Source: Brotaphodocola faecis (lineage in GTDB: Bacteria > Bacillota > Clostridia > Lachnospirales > Lachnospiraceae). From it: 64,000 nt of DNA. Below, one piece after another: positions 25,557 to 34,460 of the stretch (within the stretch, counting starts at the first letter, position 1; each line of letters starts with the position of its first letter). A program made the position numbers and the translations under genes. Location of the stretch: the NCBI RefSeq assembly GCF_040096075.1, contig NZ_JBBMFJ010000003.1, positions 113,282-177,281 on the forward strand. Reading direction: 5' to 3'. Below the pieces are notes generated by a model, which saw only the letters and a list, made by a program, of their open reading frames with translations, was not told the origin of the DNA and searched no databases.

Positions 25557-25585
25557 TTGACTTTTCGGTTCAAACTGACTAGAAT
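25557..25585 (+). promoter_or_regulatory. pheST promoter
   Basis: TTGACT (25557-25562), 17-base spacer, TAGAAT (25580-25585), just before the T-box leader. Confidence 0.75.
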
Positions 25586-25589
25586 GTTC

Positions 25590-25913
25590 ATTAGATTATG
25601 ACTGTCCGTTTCGGGCAGACATACCTGCAATCACAATTTATGAAAAGAAAAGCTAAGATCGTGTTTTTAAGATACTGTTTCCGGTCAGAGAGAAGAGGTC
25701 GGCGGCTGTGAGCCTCTTTCCGTTCAGGCAGATATCCGAATTTCCCACGGGAGCTGCATTGCTGAATGCCAGAAACGCTGGCGGAGTAGGCATTGCCGTC
25801 TGGTGTACGTTACATACCGGAAAGTGTCTGTGAATCGTTTTATTCGCAGGAAGCTGGGTGGTACCGCGGTATATTATCGTCCCTTTGCGCATTGGCGTGA
25901 AGGGACTTTTTTA
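25590..25913 (+). promoter_or_regulatory. T-box riboswitch of pheST
   Basis: The T-box GGGTGGTACCGCGG is at 25856-25869 and a terminator GTCCCTT...AAGGGAC with TTTTTT at 25879-25913. The likely specifier lies in GAATTTCCC near 25737-25745, giving a phenylalanine codon (TTT or TTC), as expected for phenylalanyl-tRNA synthetase. Uncharged tRNA-Phe would allow read-through. Confidence 0.92.
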
Positions 25914-25977
25914 TTGCCTTCACCCACATGTGCGGATTGCAAATCAAAGGTTTCATATTTAATAAAGGAGAAAAATC

Positions 25978-27021
25978 ATGCAGGATTTAAAAGAGCTGAA
26001 TGAAGTGATCACTGCGATCAAAGAAGAGATCCGTCAGGGCGCAGATGCTCTGACTACTTCCAGAAGTGTCTACGAGTTTAAGAAGACCTTTCTGGACAAC
26101 AAGCAGGGCCGCATTGGTCTGCTGATGAAGGAAATGCGCAATGTGGCAAATGACCAGAAGGCAGAGTTTGGTAAGACCATCAACGGCGCAAAAGAGTGGG
26201 CAAACCAGTTCTTCGATGAGCTGGACCAGAAATTAAAAGAGAAAGAGCAGCAGCAGCGCTACGAATCCGAGAAGATCGATATTTCCATGCCGCCGGTCAA
26301 GATTCGCTACGGCAATCTGCATCCGGTAACCACCGTACGCAACCAGCTTACTGACATTTTCGCCTCCATGGGATTTGAAGTGTACGAGGGTACCGAGATC
26401 GAGACCGATTACTACAACTTCACCGCACTGAACACCCCGCAGGACCATCCGGCCCGCGACATGCAGGATACCTTCTACCTGTCTCCGGAGTTCTTACTGC
26501 GTACCCAGACTTCCGCTGGTCAGGTTCATGTTATGGAATCCAAGAAGCCGCCGATCAAGGTTGTTTCCCCGGGTAAGGTATTCCGTTCCGATGATGATGC
26601 AACCCACTCCCCGATGTTCAGCCAGATGGAGGGCCTGGTGGTAGATGAGGGCATCACCCTCTGCGACTTAAAGGGCATGCTGGATATGTTCGTTCAGAGA
26701 ATCTTCGGTGAGTCCACCAGAACCAGACTTCGTCCGTCCTACTTCCCGTTCACGGAGCCGTCGGTTGAGGTTGATGTCAGCTGCTTCCAGTGCGGCGGCA
26801 AGGGCTGCAGACTGTGCAAGGGCACCGGCTGGATCGAGGTTCTGGGCGCAGGCGTGGTAAACAAGAAGGTGCTGGAGAACTGCGGCATCGATTCCGAAAA
26901 ATACAGCGGATTTGCTTTCGGCCTTGGTCTGGAGCGTATCGCAATGCTGAAATACGGCATCAACAACATCAAGATGCTTTTTGAGTCTGATCTGCGCGTG
27001 TTAGATCAGATCGATGACTGA
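25978..27021 (+). CDS. pheS: Phenylalanine-tRNA ligase alpha subunit
   Basis: Class II aminoacyl-tRNA synthetase catalytic subunit (347 residues), forming an alpha2-beta2 enzyme with PheT that charges tRNA-Phe. The N-terminal coiled coil covers about 1-95. Class II motifs are visible: RNQLTDIFASMGFEV (motif 1), KVFRSDDDATHSPMFSQMEGLVVD (motif 2, with the TxxHxxxFxQ pattern) and FAFGLGLERIAMLKYGI (motif 3). The start follows AAAGGAG. pheT begins 20 bases downstream. Controlled by the T-box upstream. Confidence 0.97.
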   Translation: MQDLKELNEVITAIKEEIRQGADALTTSRSVYEFKKTFLDNKQGRIGLLMKEMRNVANDQKAEFGKTINGAKEWANQFFDELDQKLKEKEQQQRYESEKIDISMPPVKIRYGNLHPVTTVRNQLTDIFASMGFEVYEGTEIETDYYNFTALNTPQDHPARDMQDTFYLSPEFLLRTQTSAGQVHVMESKKPPIKVVSPGKVFRSDDDATHSPMFSQMEGLVVDEGITLCDLKGMLDMFVQRIFGESTRTRLRPSYFPFTEPSVEVDVSCFQCGGKGCRLCKGTGWIEVLGAGVVNKKVLENCGIDSEKYSGFAFGLGLERIAMLKYGINNIKMLFESDLRVLDQIDD

Positions 27022-27041
27022 TCAGGACAGGAGGATTAGAA

Positions 27042-29462
27042 ATGCTTGTACCATTAAGCTGGTTAAACGACTATGTAGATATTAATGTTTCCGCAGATGA
27101 ACTGGAGACTAAACTCTTCGACTGCGGATTTGAAGTAGAAGAAAAATGGCAGGTGGGTAAGGACATCAGCGGGATCGTGGTTGGTTGCGTGGAGTCCTGC
27201 GAGCCGATCCCGGAGACCCATCTTCATGTGTGCCAGGTCAACGTAGGCGGCCCGGAGCTGTTACAGATCTGCTGCGGCGCTGATAACGTCAAGGCAGGCG
27301 GCAAGTACCCGGTAGCCATGGTTGGCGCACAGGTATACGCAACCGCAAAAGACCACGTAACCATCGAGGGCGTGGCCACCATCAAAAAAGGCAAATTAAG
27401 AGGCTATGAGTCTCACGGTATGCTCTGCTCCGGAACTGAGCTGGGCTTAAACGAAGACCTGTATCCGGGTGCCGGCTACAACGGACTTTTAGTACTGCCG
27501 GAGGATGCCGAGATCGGTGCCGATGTCAAAGAACTTACCGGTTTAAATGACTGGATCTTCGATGTTTCCATCACCGCAAACCGCCCGGACTGCCAGAGCA
27601 TCTTTGGTCTGGCAAGAGAGGTGGCAGCAGCACTGGGCCAGCCGCTCAAAACTCCGGCTCTGGACTACACCGAGACCGAGGTGGAGAAAGAGGGTTTTGA
27701 AGTAACCGTAGATGCACAGGATCTGTGCCCGCGCTACATTGCCCACTATGTATACGATGTGAAGCTGGGTCAGTCCCCGGCATGGATGAGAAGACGCCTG
27801 GCTTTAGTTGGCAACAACTCCATCTCCAACATCGTGGATATCACCAACTACATCATGCGTGAGCTGGGCCAGCCGCTCCACGCATTTGACTGTGACTTCC
27901 TGGAGGGAAATGCCATTCAGGTAAGACGCGCAAACGAGGGTGAGAAGATTGTAACCCTGGATGAGAAAGAGTTCACCTTAAATCCGAACAACCTGGTTAT
28001 CTGCGATGGCAAGAAGCCGGTTGCTTTAGCTGGTATCATGGGCGGCTTAAATTCCGAGATCCGCGACACCACCACTGAGGTTATGTTTGAGTCCGCAAAG
28101 TTTGCACGTGACAACATCCGCAGAAGCTCCCGCGCCCTGGGCCAGTCCTCCGACGCAAGCCAGAGATACTCCAAGGGTGTCGATGAGTACGCAACCGAGA
28201 TGGCCATGAAGCGTGCCCTGCATCTGGTAGAGGAGCTGGGCGCTGGTAAGGTTTCCAAAACCCACAAGAATGTCAACACCGGAAATTCCTTAGAGCCGGT
28301 TACCTTCAAGACCAGCATTAAGAAAGTCAACGGCGTTCTGGGCATTACCGTTCCGGATGAGGATATCTTACGCATCCTGACCGGATTAAACTTCCAGCCG
28401 GAAATCAACGGTGACGAGCTGACCATGCACTTCCCGGCTTACCGTGAGGATATGGAGGATTACCCGGATGTGGCAGAGGAAGTCATTCGTATGTACGGTT
28501 ATGAGCACATTAAATCCACCTTCCTTCCGACCGCAAAGGTAACCATTGGCGGAAGCAACCTGCGTCAGAAGACCATCCTGAAGGTAAAGAGAGCCCTGTG
28601 CAGCGTAGGCGCATTTGAGGGAATCCATTATTCCTTCTTCTCCCCGTCTGATTTAGACCAGATGGGCTTTGCGGAGGATGCCATGGAGCGTAAGGCTATC
28701 CGCATCATGAACCCGATCAACGAGGATCTGTCCCTGATGAGAACCACCCTGGCTCCGCAGATGATCCACGCCATGGGCCGCAACCAGAAGAGAGGCATTT
28801 TCGAGGGCCGCATCTTCGAGATCGGAAACGCATTTATTCCGAAGTCCCTGCCGCTTACCGAGTATCCGGACGAGCGTGAGACTCTTTGCATCGGTGTATT
28901 CGGCAAGAATGAGTCCTTCTTCACATTAAAGGGCATGGCTGAGACCGTTGCAGATGTTCTGCACGTTTCCTTCACCTATGAGAAGGCAGAAAAACCGTTC
29001 CTGCATCCGTATCAGACTGCAGCTATCTTCTGCGAGGGCGAGGAAATCGGTTACCTTGGCAAAGTAAAATATGAGATCATGAAGGACGAGGCCATGCGTG
29101 AGGATGCCTATGTTCTGGAAATCAGCATGAAGGCTCTGGAGAAATGGTATGGCAAGGCTCCGGTATTCGAGCCGCTTCCGAAGTTTGCAGAGGAGAAGCG
29201 TGACCTGGCACTGGTTATGGACAAAGATGTTACTTGCGGTCAGGTAGAGGACTGCATCCGCGAAGCATGCAGCTTTGTCAAGGATGTAACCCTGTTCGAT
29301 GTATACGAGGGAAAACAGATCTTATCCAACAAGAAGTCCATGGCATTTACGGTTCTGTTCACTCCGAAGGAGGAGGCATTTGGCGCGGATACCGTAGACG
29401 GATACGTCAAGAAAATCCTCAAACAGCTTGGAAAGACCTACGGAATCGAGCTGAGAAGCTAA
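27042..29462 (+). CDS. pheT: Phenylalanine-tRNA ligase beta subunit
   Basis: Structural and editing subunit of phenylalanyl-tRNA synthetase, 806 residues, normal length. Domain order: EMAP/tRNA-binding fold (about 40-155, GIVVGCVESCEPIPETHLHVC), B3/B4 editing domain (about 210-390, SISNIVDITNYIMRELGQPLHAFD), B5 (about 405-475), catalytic-like core, and C-terminal FDX-ACB anticodon domain (about 715-806, FEPLPKFAEEKRDLALVMD). Start site AGGAGG. Transcribed with pheS. Nothing unusual. Confidence 0.97.
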   Translation: MLVPLSWLNDYVDINVSADELETKLFDCGFEVEEKWQVGKDISGIVVGCVESCEPIPETHLHVCQVNVGGPELLQICCGADNVKAGGKYPVAMVGAQVYATAKDHVTIEGVATIKKGKLRGYESHGMLCSGTELGLNEDLYPGAGYNGLLVLPEDAEIGADVKELTGLNDWIFDVSITANRPDCQSIFGLAREVAAALGQPLKTPALDYTETEVEKEGFEVTVDAQDLCPRYIAHYVYDVKLGQSPAWMRRRLALVGNNSISNIVDITNYIMRELGQPLHAFDCDFLEGNAIQVRRANEGEKIVTLDEKEFTLNPNNLVICDGKKPVALAGIMGGLNSEIRDTTTEVMFESAKFARDNIRRSSRALGQSSDASQRYSKGVDEYATEMAMKRALHLVEELGAGKVSKTHKNVNTGNSLEPVTFKTSIKKVNGVLGITVPDEDILRILTGLNFQPEINGDELTMHFPAYREDMEDYPDVAEEVIRMYGYEHIKSTFLPTAKVTIGGSNLRQKTILKVKRALCSVGAFEGIHYSFFSPSDLDQMGFAEDAMERKAIRIMNPINEDLSLMRTTLAPQMIHAMGRNQKRGIFEGRIFEIGNAFIPKSLPLTEYPDERETLCIGVFGKNESFFTLKGMAETVADVLHVSFTYEKAEKPFLHPYQTAAIFCEGEEIGYLGKVKYEIMKDEAMREDAYVLEISMKALEKWYGKAPVFEPLPKFAEEKRDLALVMDKDVTCGQVEDCIREACSFVKDVTLFDVYEGKQILSNKKSMAFTVLFTPKEEAFGADTVDGYVKKILKQLGKTYGIELRS

Positions 29463-29519
29463 AAATGTGCGATAACCTGCCAATATCCGGCTTCCGGCAG
29501 ACCGTCGGGAATAAAAGGC

Positions 29520-29548
29520 TTGTATTTTCGGCCGGGCTATGCTAAAAT
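29520..29548 (+). promoter_or_regulatory. secG promoter
   Basis: TTGTAT (29520-29525), 17-base spacer, TAAAAT (29543-29548), 33 bases before the secG start. Confidence 0.7.
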
Positions 29549-29580
29549 GTCAGTGTTTGACTATTAGGAGGTGCATTTCA

Positions 29581-29808
29581 ATGCTGAAAACGATTTTATC
29601 CGTGATCTTCGTTCTTATATGTCTGGCTTTGACCGTGATCGTATTACTTCAGGAGGGCAAGTCCCAGGGCCTTGGCGCTATCGGCGGTATGGCAGAGACC
29701 TACTGGGGAAAGAATAAAGGACGTTCCATGGAGGGTACCCTGGAAAAGTTCACGACATTTGCAGCAGTAGCATTCATGGTACTGGCAATCGTATTAAACT
29801 TAGTGTAA
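29581..29808 (+). CDS. secG: Preprotein translocase subunit SecG
   Basis: A 75-residue membrane protein of the Sec translocon. Two hydrophobic helices (about 5-24 and 56-73) flank the conserved loop VLLQEGKSQGLGAIGG, the SecG signature. The ATG at 29581 is preceded by AGGAGG with 8 bases; an upstream extension to 29539 overlaps the promoter and is rejected. Followed by its own terminator and then rnr, the common secG-rnr-smpB-ssrA order of Firmicutes. Confidence 0.93.
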   Translation: MLKTILSVIFVLICLALTVIVLLQEGKSQGLGAIGGMAETYWGKNKGRSMEGTLEKFTTFAAVAFMVLAIVLNLV

Positions 29809-29817
29809 GCGTAAGAT

Positions 29818-29849
29818 AAAGCACTCTTGGAAACAAGGGTGCTTTTCGT
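29818..29849 (+). terminator. Terminator after secG
   Basis: AAAGCACTCTTG-GAAA-CAAGGGTGCTTTT forms a GNRA-loop stem with a T-run. Confidence 0.85.
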
Positions 29850-29875
29850 ATAAGAGAGGATTTTTAAGAGAATTT

Positions 29876-32026
29876 ATGACAGAAGAATTATTAAAGGAAA
29901 GAAAAGAAGCAATGCTGGCCCTGATCAACGATCCGACTTATGTTCCCATGAAGATCAAAGAGCTGGCCATGCTGTTAGATGTTCCGCGGGAGAAGCGGGA
30001 CGAATTAAAAGAGGTTCTGGATGCCCTGGTGGCAGACGGAAAAGTGGGCCTTTCCAAGCGTGGAAAGTACGGAAAGCCGGAGGCCTTTACCCTGATCGGA
30101 ACGTTCTGCGGCCACGCCAAAGGCTTTGGTTTTGTGACCGTTGAGGGCATGGACCAGGATGTGTTCATTCCGGCAGAGAAGACCAAAGATGCCATGCACG
30201 GGGATACCGTGCAGATTACGGCGAGTCCGGCTTCCAAAGGAAAACGCCCGGAGGGCGCAGTCATCAAGGTGATTGAGCGCGCGAACCAGACCATCGTTGG
30301 CTTTTACCAGAAAAATAAGAACTTTGGATTTGTGGTACCGGATAACCAGAAGATCAATGCCGATGTGTTCATTCCTCAGGGTAAGGACATGGGCGCAGTG
30401 ACCGGCCATAAGGTTGTAGTGCGCCTGACGGATTTTGGCGGCGAGCACAAGAATCCGGAAGGTGTCATCACCGAGATCATTGGTCATGTGAATGACCCGG
30501 GAACCGATATTTTATCCATCGTGAAGGCTTATGGCATCCCGGATGAATATCCGCCGGAGGTTATGAAGCAGGTGAGCCGCATTCCGGACGAGGTGGCAAA
30601 GGAAGATATGGCAGGCCGGAAAGATATCCGCGACTGGCAGACCGTTACCATCGATGGGGAAGATGCCAAGGATCTGGACGATGCCATCACCATCAGCCGG
30701 GAAAGCTACGGTTACAAGCTGGGGGTTCACATTGCGGATGTCAGCCATTATGTGACCGAGGGCAGCCCGCTGGATGAGGAAGCCTTAAACCGCGGCACCA
30801 GCGTGTATCTGGTAGACCGGGTCATCCCGATGCTGCCTCACAAGCTCTCCAACGGCATCTGCTCCCTGAATGCGGGCACGGACCGTCTGGCACTTAGCTG
30901 CATCATGGAGATTGATCCCCAGGGCCGTGTGCTGGGCCATGAGATTGCTGAGACCGTGATCCGGGTAGACCGCCGCATGACCTACACGGCAGTGAATGCC
31001 ATTGTGACGGACCGTGACGGGAAGACCATGGAAGAGTACGCTGATTTTGTGGAGATGTTTGATCTCATGAAAGAACTGGCGGACATTCTGCGGGAGAAGC
31101 GGCGTCAGCGCGGCTCCATCGACTTTGATTTCCCGGAGTCCAAGATCATCCTGGATGAGAAGGGGCGCCCGGTGGACATCAAGCCCTATGAGCGCAATGC
31201 GGCCACAAAAATCATTGAGGACTTTATGCTGATGGCCAATGAGACTATCGCGGAGGATTATTTCTGGCAGGATATTCCGTTTGTGTACCGTACCCACGAC
31301 AATCCGGACCCGGAGAAGATGAAGCGCCTGGGCGTGTTCATCAACAATTTCGGATACACCATCCGCACCCACGACGGTGAGGTGCATCCGAAGGAGCTGC
31401 AGAAGCTGCTCAAAAAGATTGAGGGAACGGAAGAGGAGGCGCTCATCAGCCGCCTGACCTTACGCTCCATGAAGCAGGCAAAATATATGCCGGTCTGTAG
31501 CGGACATTTTGGCCTGGCAGCGAAGTATTACACCCATTTCACCTCCCCGATCCGCCGTTACCCGGACCTGCAGATTCACCGCATCATCAAGGAAAATCTG
31601 CGGGGCGGCTTAAGCGAGAAGCGCATTGCCCATTACGATAAGATCCTGACCGGCGTGACCATCCAGTGTTCGGCCACGGAGCGGCGCGCGGAGGAAGCCG
31701 AGCGCGAGACCATCAAGCTCAAGAAGTGTGAGTACATGTCAAAGCGCATTGGCGAGATCTTTGACGGCGTCATCTCCGGCGTGACCAACTGGGGCTTCTA
31801 TGTGGAGCTTCCAAATACGGTGGAGGGTCTGGTGCATGTCAACGAGCTGCACGGTGACTACTATGTGTTCAATGAAGAACGCATGGAACTTAAGGGCGAG
31901 ATGAGTGGAAAAACCTACAAGCTTGGACAGAAGATCCAGGTGGTGGTAACCGGCACTGACCGGCTTACCAAGACAATCGATTTTATCCCGGCAAAGAATC
32001 TGGAGCTTCCGGAGGAGGAAGCATAG
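29876..32026 (+). CDS. rnr: Ribonuclease R
   Basis: A 716-residue 3'-5' exoribonuclease of the RNB family, able to degrade structured RNA and working with tmRNA in quality control. Order: N-terminal helix-turn-helix (about 1-65), cold-shock/OB folds (about 70-215), RNB core with TIDGEDAKDLDDAITI (metal-binding aspartates, about 260-275), and C-terminal S1 domain (GEIFDGVISGVTNWGFYVEL, about 627-705). Length is normal for Firmicutes. It is followed at 100 bases by smpB, consistent with their joint role. Confidence 0.96.
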   Translation: MTEELLKERKEAMLALINDPTYVPMKIKELAMLLDVPREKRDELKEVLDALVADGKVGLSKRGKYGKPEAFTLIGTFCGHAKGFGFVTVEGMDQDVFIPAEKTKDAMHGDTVQITASPASKGKRPEGAVIKVIERANQTIVGFYQKNKNFGFVVPDNQKINADVFIPQGKDMGAVTGHKVVVRLTDFGGEHKNPEGVITEIIGHVNDPGTDILSIVKAYGIPDEYPPEVMKQVSRIPDEVAKEDMAGRKDIRDWQTVTIDGEDAKDLDDAITISRESYGYKLGVHIADVSHYVTEGSPLDEEALNRGTSVYLVDRVIPMLPHKLSNGICSLNAGTDRLALSCIMEIDPQGRVLGHEIAETVIRVDRRMTYTAVNAIVTDRDGKTMEEYADFVEMFDLMKELADILREKRRQRGSIDFDFPESKIILDEKGRPVDIKPYERNAATKIIEDFMLMANETIAEDYFWQDIPFVYRTHDNPDPEKMKRLGVFINNFGYTIRTHDGEVHPKELQKLLKKIEGTEEEALISRLTLRSMKQAKYMPVCSGHFGLAAKYYTHFTSPIRRYPDLQIHRIIKENLRGGLSEKRIAHYDKILTGVTIQCSATERRAEEAERETIKLKKCEYMSKRIGEIFDGVISGVTNWGFYVELPNTVEGLVHVNELHGDYYVFNEERMELKGEMSGKTYKLGQKIQVVVTGTDRLTKTIDFIPAKNLELPEEEA

Positions 32027-32127
32027 GCTGTCGTGATTTACGGAAGTCCGAAACGGCGTGCTGAGGCATGGCACAGAATTCCGGAAGTGACAGTCTGGAA
32101 ACCGGGGAAAAGACAGGAGGGTTTGTT

Positions 32128-32589
32128 TTGAAAGAAGCAATCAAACTGGTGGCCAACAACAAGAAAGCCTACCATGACTATTTTATTGACGAAAAATTTG
32201 AGTGCGGCATTGAACTGTTCGGAACCGAGGTCAAATCCATCCGTATGGGCAAGTGCAGCGTGAAAGAGGCCTTTGTGCGGATCGACAAGAATGAGGTCTA
32301 CATCTATGGCATGCACATCAATCCGTATGAAAAGGGCAACATCTTCAACAAAGACCCACTCCGGGCGAGAAAGCTTCTTATGCACCGCAGCGAGATCAAC
32401 AAGCTGGAGGGAAAGATCCGCGAGAAGGGCCTGACTCTGGTGCCGCTGCAGGTGTATTTTAAGGGCAGTCTGGTAAAAGTAGAGATTGGCCTGGCACGAG
32501 GCAAGAAGCTCTACGACAAGCGCGATGATATTGCTAAGAAGGACCAGCGCCGCGAGGTGGAGCGGGATTACAAGCAGAAGTTAAGATAA
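32128..32589 (+). CDS. smpB: SsrA-binding protein SmpB
   Basis: tmRNA-binding protein (153 residues) needed for trans-translation. Core motifs are NKKAYHDYFIDEKFECGIELFGTEVKSIR, INPYEKGNIFNKDPLRARKLLMH and the basic tail KKLYDKRDDIAKKDQ...RDYKQKLR. A TTG start at 32128 is chosen because AGGAGG lies 7 bases before it and the protein then begins MKEAIKLVANNKK like its family; a longer in-frame ATG at 32068 lacks a ribosome site. tmRNA lies 1.4 kb downstream. Confidence 0.93.
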   Translation: MKEAIKLVANNKKAYHDYFIDEKFECGIELFGTEVKSIRMGKCSVKEAFVRIDKNEVYIYGMHINPYEKGNIFNKDPLRARKLLMHRSEINKLEGKIREKGLTLVPLQVYFKGSLVKVEIGLARGKKLYDKRDDIAKKDQRREVERDYKQKLR

Positions 32590-32669
32590 AGTTATGAAAT
32601 GGAATGGCATTATGAAACCGGGTTATATCTGTTATGAAGCACATGTATAGGGAAAATGAAAATCAACCA

Positions 32670-32698
32670 TTGATTTTCAGAACAGCCGGGGCTATAAT
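32670..32698 (+). promoter_or_regulatory. ilvE promoter
   Basis: TTGATT (32670-32675), 17-base spacer, TATAAT (32693-32698), about 105 bases before the ilvE start. Confidence 0.75.
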
Positions 32699-32802
32699 GT
32701 TCATTAATCAAATGATTAAATCTTCCCGCGGATGACAAAACGGCAAATGCATCAGGATACCGCATCGGGGTCCATGGGAAACCAGAGATGGAGGATAAGA
32801 CA

Positions 32803-33828
32803 ATGGAAAAGAAAAATCTTGACTGGGCTAATATCGGATTCAGCTATGTAACAACCGATTACCGCTATGTATCAAACTATAAAGACGGAAAGTGGGATGA
32901 GGGTACCCTCACCGAGGATCCGAACGTAGTCATCAACGAGTGCGCAGGCATCCTGCAGTACTGCCAGGAGTGCTTCGAGGGTTTAAAGGCATACACCACC
33001 GAGGACGGCAGCATCGTAACCTTCCGCCCGGACTTAAACGCAGAGCGTATGATGGACTCCTGCGCAAGACTGGAGATGCCGCAGTTCCCGAAGGAGCGTT
33101 TTATGGATGCTCTGGACAAGGTTGTTAAGGCAAATGAGGCATGGGTACCGCCGTACGGCAGCGGAGCAACTCTTTACATCCGTCCGTACATGTTCGCTTC
33201 AGGCCCGGTTATCGGTGTAAAACCGTCTAACGAGTATCAGTTCCGTATCCTGGTAACTCCGGTAGGCCCGTACTTCAAGGGCGGCGCAAAGCCGATCACC
33301 ATCTGTGTCAGCGATTTCGACCGCGCTGCACCTCACGGAACCGGCCATGTAAAAGCTGGCTTAAACTACGCAATGAGCCTGCATGCCCATGAGGTTGCCC
33401 ACGCAAACGGATTCGATGAGAACATGTTCCTGGATCCGGCAACCAGAACCTATGTAGAGGAGACCGGCGGCGCAAACTTCCTGTTCGTAACCAAAGACGG
33501 TGAGTTAGTAACTCCGAAGTCTGATTCCATTCTGCCGTCTATCACCAGACGTTCCCTGGTATACGTAGCAGAGCATTACCTTGGCATGAAGGTAACCCAG
33601 CGTCCGGTAAAACTGTCTGAGCTTGGCGACTTCGCAGAGTGCGGACTGTGCGGAACCGCAGCAGTGATCTCTCCGGTAGGCAAAGTCGTAGACCACGGCA
33701 AAGAAATCTGCTTCCCGAGCGGCATGGAGAAGATGGGACCGACCATCCAGAAGCTGTACGATACCTTAACCGGCATCCAGATGGGCAGAATCGAAGCTCC
33801 GGAAGGATGGATCCACAAGATCAAATAA
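32803..33828 (+). CDS. ilvE: Branched-chain amino acid aminotransferase
   Basis: Fold-type IV PLP transaminase (341 residues) that interconverts valine, leucine and isoleucine with their 2-keto acids. Family features: QECFEGLKAY (about 51-60), RPDLNAERM, YIRPYMFASGP, the PLP lysine in GHVKAGLNYA (about 182-191) and the phosphate-binding GLCGTAAVISPVG (about 281-293). The ATG at 32803 is preferred to one at 32788, because GGAGG lies 8 bases upstream of it. Single-gene unit with its own promoter and terminator. Confidence 0.95.
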   Translation: MEKKNLDWANIGFSYVTTDYRYVSNYKDGKWDEGTLTEDPNVVINECAGILQYCQECFEGLKAYTTEDGSIVTFRPDLNAERMMDSCARLEMPQFPKERFMDALDKVVKANEAWVPPYGSGATLYIRPYMFASGPVIGVKPSNEYQFRILVTPVGPYFKGGAKPITICVSDFDRAAPHGTGHVKAGLNYAMSLHAHEVAHANGFDENMFLDPATRTYVEETGGANFLFVTKDGELVTPKSDSILPSITRRSLVYVAEHYLGMKVTQRPVKLSELGDFAECGLCGTAAVISPVGKVVDHGKEICFPSGMEKMGPTIQKLYDTLTGIQMGRIEAPEGWIHKIK

Positions 33829-33855
33829 AGATCTGGTTTTAAACCAGTAGTTGAA

Positions 33856-33894
33856 AACACCCGGACTGCGTTGACAAAACTGCGTCCGGGTGTT
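33856..33894 (+). terminator. ilvE terminator, overlapping ssrA promoter
   Basis: AACACCCGGAC (33856-33866) and GTCCGGGTGTT (33884-33894) are perfectly inverted. The -35 box of the next promoter is in the loop. Confidence 0.75.
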
Positions 33895-33899
33895 ACAAT
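33871..33899 (+). promoter_or_regulatory. tmRNA promoter inside terminator hairpin
   Basis: TTGACA (33871-33876), 17-base spacer, TACAAT (33894-33899). The -35 box lies in the hairpin loop and the spacer covers its descending arm. It is 85 bases before the mature tmRNA. Confidence 0.75.
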
Positions 33900-33983
33900 A
33901 TCACAAGCCTGAAGCGGTTGGGTGTCGGCCTGACAAAGCAGCAGGTGTTTCAGAATCGCCGGTGAGTCACGGCGGGCCAGTAA

Positions 33984-34320
33984 GGGGTTGTACTGGTTTC
34001 GACGGGGATCATGCAGCTGGTGAAGCTATCCGCATGCGGTGCGTCAAACGGCAAAATTAAAATTAAACGCTGAAGATAATTTAGCATACGCAGCCTAATG
34101 GCTGCTGTCAGCCTTAGTGCACTCACACATTAAGAATCTGGCATCGACTATGTGAGAAACGACATGCATTAAGCTTTGCGTGCATGGGCGTATCATGAAG
34201 CTACTGAAACCGCAAGAGTGTCTGTTCCCGTGCGGCAGAGGAAATGTCAAATAACGGACTATGATAGTAGAAGAACAGGGAATTGGTTTTCGGACAGGGG
34301 TTCGATTCCCCTCAGCTCCA
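33984..34320 (+). ncRNA. ssrA: tmRNA (ssrA)
   Basis: Transfer-messenger RNA that rescues stalled ribosomes. The 5' end GGGGTTG pairs with CAGCTCC at the 3' end, and ACTGGTTTCGACGG and GGTTCGATTCC are the tRNA-like D and T parts. The tag frame reads AKLKLNAEDNLAYAA then TAA (about 34052-34099); the alanine-rich end marks proteins for proteolysis. The CCA end is not encoded. smpB is nearby. Ends are set from base pairing. Confidence 0.96.
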
Positions 34321-34324
34321 CTCA

Positions 34325-34357
34325 AAAGATCGCGTATTTACGCGGTCTTTTCTTTTT
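34325..34357 (+). terminator. tmRNA terminator
   Basis: GATCGCGT (34328-34335) and ACGCGGTC (34340-34347) then TTTTCTTTTT. Confidence 0.85.
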
Positions 34358-34460
34358 CGTGTTGCATATTCTATAAAATAATCGAACATACATTCTTGAC
34401 AAATCCCTGATTTATGCGAAAATGAATAGGAATAAAAAATGACAGCAGGAGAAATACACC

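Noticed and set aside
29938..31470. Several long minus-strand frames across rnr
   Set aside because: Shadows from GC-rich codon use in an obvious RNase R gene.
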